Part shown: positions 5,107 to 8,912 of the stretch, piece after piece
Layout of the letters: each line of letters begins with the position of its first letter
How positions within the stretch are numbered: position 1 is the first letter of the stretch
Origin: Alphaproteobacteria bacterium
Lineage (GTDB): Bacteria; Pseudomonadota; Alphaproteobacteria; Sphingomonadales; Emcibacteraceae
NCBI GenBank assembly: GCA_002401545.1
Contig: NVTJ01000101.1
Span: forward strand, 1 to 8,912
DNA: 8,912 nt
Direction of reading: 5' to 3'
Notes under the pieces: generated by a model
Seen by the model: the letters and a program-made list of their open reading frames with translations, nothing else
Databases searched by the model: none
What the model was told of the DNA's origin: nothing
Program-made: the position numbers and the translations under genes

Positions 5107-6006
5107 ATGATATTGAAAAAAACCATTGCGGCAGCCCTTTGTTCTGCTCTTGCGGGACAGGCCGTAGCCGCGGGCAGGATTGACCTTTCCACACCAGAAG
5201 GGGCTTTGGCCGCCAGCCGTAAAATTCATTGTTCGTTACAGGATAATGAACCGGTTTTCTATACTTGGGAAGGGGCGGTTTTTTCACAGCGCATGGGGGA
5301 GCCGGACCGGAAGCTGTTCAGGGTTTCGGGCATGAATGTGCGTCAATGTATCAGCATAGACGGGGGGCCGCGCGGCACGGGATACCGTCTTGTCAGCCGT
5401 GAGATTATGCTGTATCTGGACCCCGAAACCGGCAAAATTCTGGACAGGTGGCATAATCCGATCACAGACCGTGATGTTTCGGTCTTTCATGTACAGAATG
5501 ACCCGGTCAATGGCCGCCCGTCTTTTCCCTATGGCAAAGACGGCAAACCATCGGCAGAATGGACAGGTCGGCAGGACAGCGGCTCGTGGTTTCTATCGCT
5601 CACAATCCCGTTGTTTTATAACAATGTCCTGCAGGGGGCGTATCAGAAATATGTAGGCGGGGTTTATCAGGCCACAGAGATGTTTAATTTTATGGGCCAG
5701 ATGGATGACCTGACGGACGGATCCAAAAATACTGCTCAGGTAAAGATTGGCTGGGTCCGGCTTTCCGCCTGGTTGCCCTGGATGGAAATGCAGGGCCGGG
5801 AAGGCAAGCTCTATACCCATGCTTCGGGCAAAAAGATCGCGGGCTTTGATGCCCTGCCAGAAATATTGAAAACCTATATCACGACAAAAAATCCGCTGTA
5901 TAAATTACCGCCTTCCGGTGATGACAAACGCCGGAATGAAACCAGCTGGACCTATTTTAAAAAGCAAGTCAAAGGCGGAAAACTGCCTTTTGGCGGTCAA
6001 AAATAA
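5107..6006 (+). CDS. Exported DUF1838 family protein
   Basis: The 299-residue product carries a signal peptide (MILKKTIAAALCSALAGQAVAA, cut near residue 22), so it works outside the cytoplasm. It matches DUF1838 along its length: WEGAVFSQRMGEPDRKLFRV (54-73), SREIMLYLDPETGKILDRW (97-115) followed by HNP, the strongly conserved VFHVQNDPVNG (126-136), YQATEMFNF (187-195) and RLSAWLPWMEMQGREGKLY (218-236). Length is normal and no residue block is missing. DUF1838 has no established activity that I know of; the conserved W, D, H and R residues would suit a ligand pocket. The start has no ribosome-binding site and lies at the presumed transcript start. The stop is one base before the leuC-type start, so it is the first gene of a three-gene operon. 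A periplasmic role in capturing or processing the pathway's substrate is inference. Confidence 0.85.
   Translation: MILKKTIAAALCSALAGQAVAAGRIDLSTPEGALAASRKIHCSLQDNEPVFYTWEGAVFSQRMGEPDRKLFRVSGMNVRQCISIDGGPRGTGYRLVSREIMLYLDPETGKILDRWHNPITDRDVSVFHVQNDPVNGRPSFPYGKDGKPSAEWTGRQDSGSWFLSLTIPLFYNNVLQGAYQKYVGGVYQATEMFNFMGQMDDLTDGSKNTAQVKIGWVRLSAWLPWMEMQGREGKLYTHASGKKIAGFDALPEILKTYITTKNPLYKLPPSGDDKRRNETSWTYFKKQVKGGKLPFGGQK
5971..5990 (+). other. Small stem-loop at the 3' end of the DUF1838 gene, before leuC
   Basis: AAAGGC (5971-5976) and GCCTTT (5985-5990) pair with an 8-nt loop, ending 17 bases before the next start. It lies within coding sequence. It could affect translation of the second gene; it has no T-run, so it is not a terminator. 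Confidence 0.2.
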
Positions 6007-6007
6007 T

Positions 6008-7423
6008 ATGGCCTCAACTTTATTTGAAAAATTGTGGGATTTGCATGTGATCTCCCCGTTGGGTGAGGGCGCTGCTCTGCTCTATATTGACCGTATTTTC
6101 CTTCATGAACGGACCGGGGCAATTGCCCTGAAGGGACTGGCGGAAAAGCAACGACCCCTTCGTCATCCGCAAAGCATATTCTGTACCATTGATCATATCG
6201 TTGACACCCTGCCGGGCCGCACAGATGACACCCTGATGGAAGGCGGCAAGGCTTTCATTCAAAGCACCCGGACCTCGGCCCATGCGGCGGGGGTCACATT
6301 ATTTGATATTGGCGATGAGCGGCAGGGAATTGTTCATGTGATCTCGCCGGAACAGGGCATTGTGCTTCCCGGGCTGACTCTCATTTGCCCGGATAGTCAT
6401 ACCTGTACCCAGGGGGCTTTCGGGGCATTGGCCTGGGGCGTCGGCTCGACGGAGGCCGAACATGCCATGGCAACCAGCACCCTTAAGCTGGAAAAGCCCA
6501 AAGCCATGCAAATATCATTCAGGGGGCAACTGGCCGCCGGTGTGACCGCCAAGGATATGATCCTTCATCTGATCGGGAAATATACGGCGGCAGGGGCCAG
6601 CGGCTATGCGGTGGAATTCTGCGGCGAGGCGGTGAGCAACCTTAACATGGAAGGGCGCATGACCCTGTGCAATATGGCGGTGGAATTTGGCGCCTTCACC
6701 GGGATAATTGCCCCGGATGAGAAAACTTTTGACTATCTTGAGGGTCGGCCTTATGCGCCCAAGGGGGGGCTTTGGCAAAAGGCGCTTAAAGACTGGCAGG
6801 GTTTAAACAGTGATGAAAAAGCTGTATTCGATAAGAAAATATCCCTTGAAGCAAAGGACATCCAGCCCATGATAACCTGGGGGACAAGTCCCGGACAGGC
6901 CATGGCCATCGGCGCACAGGTTCCGCAACCGTCCGCCATGACAGATCACTACCGGCGCGCGGCAGCGACAAAGGCGCTTGCTTATATGAATATTAATCCC
7001 GGGCAGAATATCACGGATCTGGCTATAGACGGCGCCTTTATCGGGTCCTGCACCAACAGCCGTCTTTCTGATCTTAGAAAAGCGGCTGGTGTTCTGAAAG
7101 GACGAAAGGTGGCGGCGGGGGTTAAGGCCATTTGTGTGCCGGGGTCGAGTTCTGTGAAAAGACAGGCAGAGGCCGAAGGACTGGACCAGATTTTTAAAGA
7201 TGCAGGCTTTGAATGGCGGGAATCCGGCTGTTCCATGTGTTTTTATGCTGGTGGCGAAAGTTTCGGCTTTCAGGAACGTGTGGTTACCAGCACCAACCGC
7301 AATTTCGAAAGCCGTCAGGGGCCGGAGGTCCGGTCGCATCTGGCCAGTCCGGAAACGGTGGCGGCATCGGCTGTTATGGGCAGGATTGCGGGCATGAAAG
7401 AGCTGAACCATGGAACCCTTTAA
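6008..7423 (+). CDS. leuC: 3-isopropylmalate dehydratase large subunit, LeuC2-type (aconitase family)
   Basis: The 471-residue protein starts MASTLFEKLWDLHVI, the usual LeuC beginning, and has the family's full length (E. coli LeuC is 466). The [4Fe-4S] ligands are C348 (GSCTNSR), C408 and C411 (SGCSMCF). Other landmarks are IDHIVDT (61-67), PDSHTCTQGAFGALAWGVGS (128-147) and STNRNFESRQGPEVRSHLAS (428-447). With the small subunit it dehydrates and rehydrates a hydroxy-dicarboxylic acid in the cytoplasm. Where biosynthetic LeuC has CLAMNxDxLxPGER, this protein has CFYAGGESFGFQER, the form of the 'LeuC2' group, so a substrate other than isopropylmalate (for example citramalate/mesaconate) is possible. 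ATG 6008 is one base after the DUF1838 stop; an upstream in-frame start at 5918 would lie inside that gene and adds no family sequence. GGCGG at 5992-5996 is the only, weak, ribosome-binding candidate. Confidence 0.88.
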   Translation: MASTLFEKLWDLHVISPLGEGAALLYIDRIFLHERTGAIALKGLAEKQRPLRHPQSIFCTIDHIVDTLPGRTDDTLMEGGKAFIQSTRTSAHAAGVTLFDIGDERQGIVHVISPEQGIVLPGLTLICPDSHTCTQGAFGALAWGVGSTEAEHAMATSTLKLEKPKAMQISFRGQLAAGVTAKDMILHLIGKYTAAGASGYAVEFCGEAVSNLNMEGRMTLCNMAVEFGAFTGIIAPDEKTFDYLEGRPYAPKGGLWQKALKDWQGLNSDEKAVFDKKISLEAKDIQPMITWGTSPGQAMAIGAQVPQPSAMTDHYRRAAATKALAYMNINPGQNITDLAIDGAFIGSCTNSRLSDLRKAAGVLKGRKVAAGVKAICVPGSSSVKRQAEAEGLDQIFKDAGFEWRESGCSMCFYAGGESFGFQERVVTSTNRNFESRQGPEVRSHLASPETVAASAVMGRIAGMKELNHGTL

Positions 7424-8039
7424 AAAACTTGCCGCGGTTTCACTGCCCCTGTTGCGGATCAATGTGGATACCGACTGTATCATTCCGTCGCGGGAGATGA
7501 AGAAAGTTTCCAAGACCGGTCTTGGTGAGGGGTTATTTGCCGGGTGGCGATACACAGGAACCTCAGGTCGCCGGATCAATCCTGAATTCATTCTGAATGA
7601 CGCCAAATACAAAGATGCGCAGATTCTTCTGTCAGGAATGAATTTTGGCTGTGGCTCAAGCCGGGAGCATGCTGTCTGGGCGCTGGCTGAATATGGCTTC
7701 AGGGCCATATTGGCCCCATCTTTTGGCGGCATTTTTTATAATAACTGCATCTGTAACGGGCTGTTGCCGGTTGTTCTGCCCGAAGGGGATATTGCCCTGC
7801 TGGCAGAGTGGATCATTGCAAATCCCGCCGAAAATCAACTTGTCATTGATCTGGAAAAACAGATCGTCAGCGGGCCTGAAGTTATCGCTTTTCATTTCGA
7901 TATTTTCCCGCAGGACAAGGAAATGCTGCTCAGGGGTTTTGACATGATCGATATGACCCTGAAAAGGCAGGATGAGATCACCGCCTTTGAGGAAAGGGAT
8001 AAAAAACTCAGAGCATGGGCAATCCCGCATCGGGAATAA
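7410..8039 (+). CDS. leuD: 3-isopropylmalate dehydratase small subunit (LeuD-type)
   Basis: The 209-residue product is the swivel-domain partner of the preceding protein. It shows INVDTDCIIPSREMKKV (17-33), the nucleotide-independent active-site loop NFGCGSSREHAVWALAEYGF (78-97), and LAPSFGGIFYNNCICNGLLP (101-120), all in the normal LeuD order; length is normal (about 200). The start overlaps the end of the large subunit by 14 nt in another frame, the usual coupling for subunits made in equal amounts, with AAAGAG as a modest ribosome-binding site. The heterodimer would isomerise or hydrate a substituted malate. Nothing is truncated. The final 32 bases overlap the tail of the convergent lyase gene. 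I cannot tell from sequence whether it serves leucine synthesis or a catabolic route; no leuA or leuB is in view. Confidence 0.9.
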   Translation: MEPFKKLAAVSLPLLRINVDTDCIIPSREMKKVSKTGLGEGLFAGWRYTGTSGRRINPEFILNDAKYKDAQILLSGMNFGCGSSREHAVWALAEYGFRAILAPSFGGIFYNNCICNGLLPVVLPEGDIALLAEWIIANPAENQLVIDLEKQIVSGPEVIAFHFDIFPQDKEMLLRGFDMIDMTLKRQDEITAFEERDKKLRAWAIPHRE

Positions 8040-8912
8040 AGCCAAATAAAGTTTCATCCGGGAGAGCAGATTGCACAATCTGTCTGGTTTCCATGAGCTT
8101 GTCCAGATCAACACCGGTATTCAGACCCATGGACTCACACATATAAACAAGATCTTCGGTGACAATATTGCCACTGGCCCCGGGGGCAAAGGGACATCCG
8201 CCCAACCCGCCGAGCGATGAATCCAATGTGGTAATGCCCACATCAAGGGCGGCGAGGGCATTGGCAAGTCCCAGCCCACGGGTGTTATGAAGGTGAAGTC
8301 CGGTTAAATATTTATCCCCCACCTCGGCCTTTACCGCCTTGACCAGTTGCCTGACCTGTGCCGGATTGGCATATCCGGTGGTATCGGAAAGCCCGACCTC
8401 GTCACAACCCGCTTTCATGAGAGCCGTGGCCAGTTCAAGAATTTTCTTTTCCGGCACCACGCCTTCCATTGTGCAGCCGAAGGCGGTGGATATGCCGCCC
8501 TCGAATTTTGGCCGCTGTCCTTCCGGCAGGCTTTTCAGCAGTACGGTTATTTTCCGCACCTCTTCCAGCATTTGACTGTGGGTACGGTTCACATTGGCCA
8601 AACTGTGGATTTCACTTGCCGACAGGGGGATGGTTATTTTGTGAACCCCGGCGCGGACAGCATTTTCAGCCCCCTTGTAATTTGGCACCAGAACCGCCAC
8701 TGTCAAATTGTCAAGGGTCAGGGCATGACCCACTACATCCACCGTGTCGGCAAGCTGCGGCAGAATATGAGCCGGGACAAAAGACCCCACCTCTATTTCC
8801 CTCAGCCCGGCATCCGCCAATGCGCTGATCCAGATTTTCTTTACCGCCAGCGGCATGATGGCGGTAATATTCTGCAGGCCGTCCCTGGGGCCGACTTCGC
8901 TGATTTCAATAT
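8008..8912 (-). CDS. HMG-CoA lyase family protein (DRE-TIM metallolyase), 5' end outside window
   Basis: The minus-strand frame is open to the right edge and shows ~300 residues, so only a few N-terminal residues are missing. It begins IEISEVGPRDGLQN, the DRE-TIM loop with catalytic Arg-Asp, continues with EIEVGSFVP, FGCTMEGVVPEKK, the metal-binding HLHN within LHLHNTRGLGLAN, and GGLGGCPFAPGASGNIVTED with the flexible-loop Cys. This is the HMG-CoA lyase fold, which cleaves a 3-hydroxy-3-methyl-acyl-CoA to acetyl-CoA and a keto acid in a Mg/Mn-dependent way. Classical HMG-CoA lyases read HCHDTYGQALAN at the metal site; the HNTRG variant here suggests a different acyl-CoA, possibly citramalyl-CoA (giving acetyl-CoA and pyruvate). 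The ATG at 8854-8856 is internal, because the DRE motif lies upstream of it. The gene faces leuD and its stop (8008-8010) lies inside the end of leuD. Confidence 0.85.
   Translation of the reverse strand, partial: IEISEVGPRDGLQNITAIMPLAVKKIWISALADAGLREIEVGSFVPAHILPQLADTVDVVGHALTLDNLTVAVLVPNYKGAENAVRAGVHKITIPLSASEIHSLANVNRTHSQMLEEVRKITVLLKSLPEGQRPKFEGGISTAFGCTMEGVVPEKKILELATALMKAGCDEVGLSDTTGYANPAQVRQLVKAVKAEVGDKYLTGLHLHNTRGLGLANALAALDVGITTLDSSLGGLGGCPFAPGASGNIVTEDLVYMCESMGLNTGVDLDKLMETRQIVQSALPDETLFGFIPDAGLPML

Noticed and set aside
5918..6007. N-terminal extension of LeuC from ATG 5918
   Set aside because: It lies within the DUF1838 coding region and adds nothing that matches LeuC, whose typical start is MASTLFEKLWD at 6008.
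6803..7732. 309-residue open frame on the minus strand
   Set aside because: It is the antisense shadow of leuC/leuD, with no ribosome-binding site or recognisable family, and composition typical of a reverse frame.

Overview
The window looks like a piece of an alphaproteobacterial chromosome of intermediate GC. I base this on the mix of families: a SufR-like Fe-S regulator, a TrbI/DUF2274 pair from an integrative conjugative element, a ParDE-type toxin-antitoxin locus, an AraC/methyltransferase fusion, DUF1838, and the LeuC2-type LeuCD with an HMG-CoA-lyase-like enzyme. I cannot place it at genus level from sequence alone. No rRNA, tRNA, CRISPR array or intact insertion sequence is visible.

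Left part (1-2480) is an accessory, rearranged region. It starts with the tail of an unidentified + strand gene and a minus-strand winged-helix regulator of the SufR/COG2345 type. In front of the regulator lie two near-identical 19-bp repeats and a divergent -35/-10 pair that no longer reads into any gene. Then come the last ~37 codons of a conjugal-transfer trbI gene, coupled by ATGA to an intact DUF2274 gene, and an antitoxin gene with a clear promoter and operator-like inverted repeat. The toxin partner keeps only its first ~28 recognisable residues before the frame breaks. These are remains of an inserted, decaying mobile element.

Middle part (2484-5057) holds a six-helix membrane protein with a strong ribosome-binding site, an exported TPR-type protein that appears to have lost its C-terminal half, and a 297-residue protein fusing an AraC-type DNA-binding domain to an O6-methylguanine-DNA methyltransferase.

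Right part (5070-8912) is a compact metabolic block. A secreted DUF1838 protein, the hydro-lyase large subunit (leuC type) and the small subunit (leuD type) are packed with a 1-nt gap and a 14-nt overlap, so they are very likely one operon. Its candidate promoter carries a 14-bp perfect palindrome and places the start of transcription almost at the first ATG. Facing it, with a 32-nt tail-to-tail overlap, is an HMG-CoA-lyase-family gene that runs off the right edge. A dehydratase of the isopropylmalate isomerase family beside a CoA-ester lyase suggests a small catabolic route for a branched C5/C6 hydroxy-acid such as citramalate/mesaconate. That is inference: ordinary leucine biosynthesis remains possible for leuCD.

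The most interesting points are the DUF1838-leuCD/lyase block, the abandoned regulatory region in front of the SufR-like gene, and the decayed conjugative-element and toxin-antitoxin remnants.
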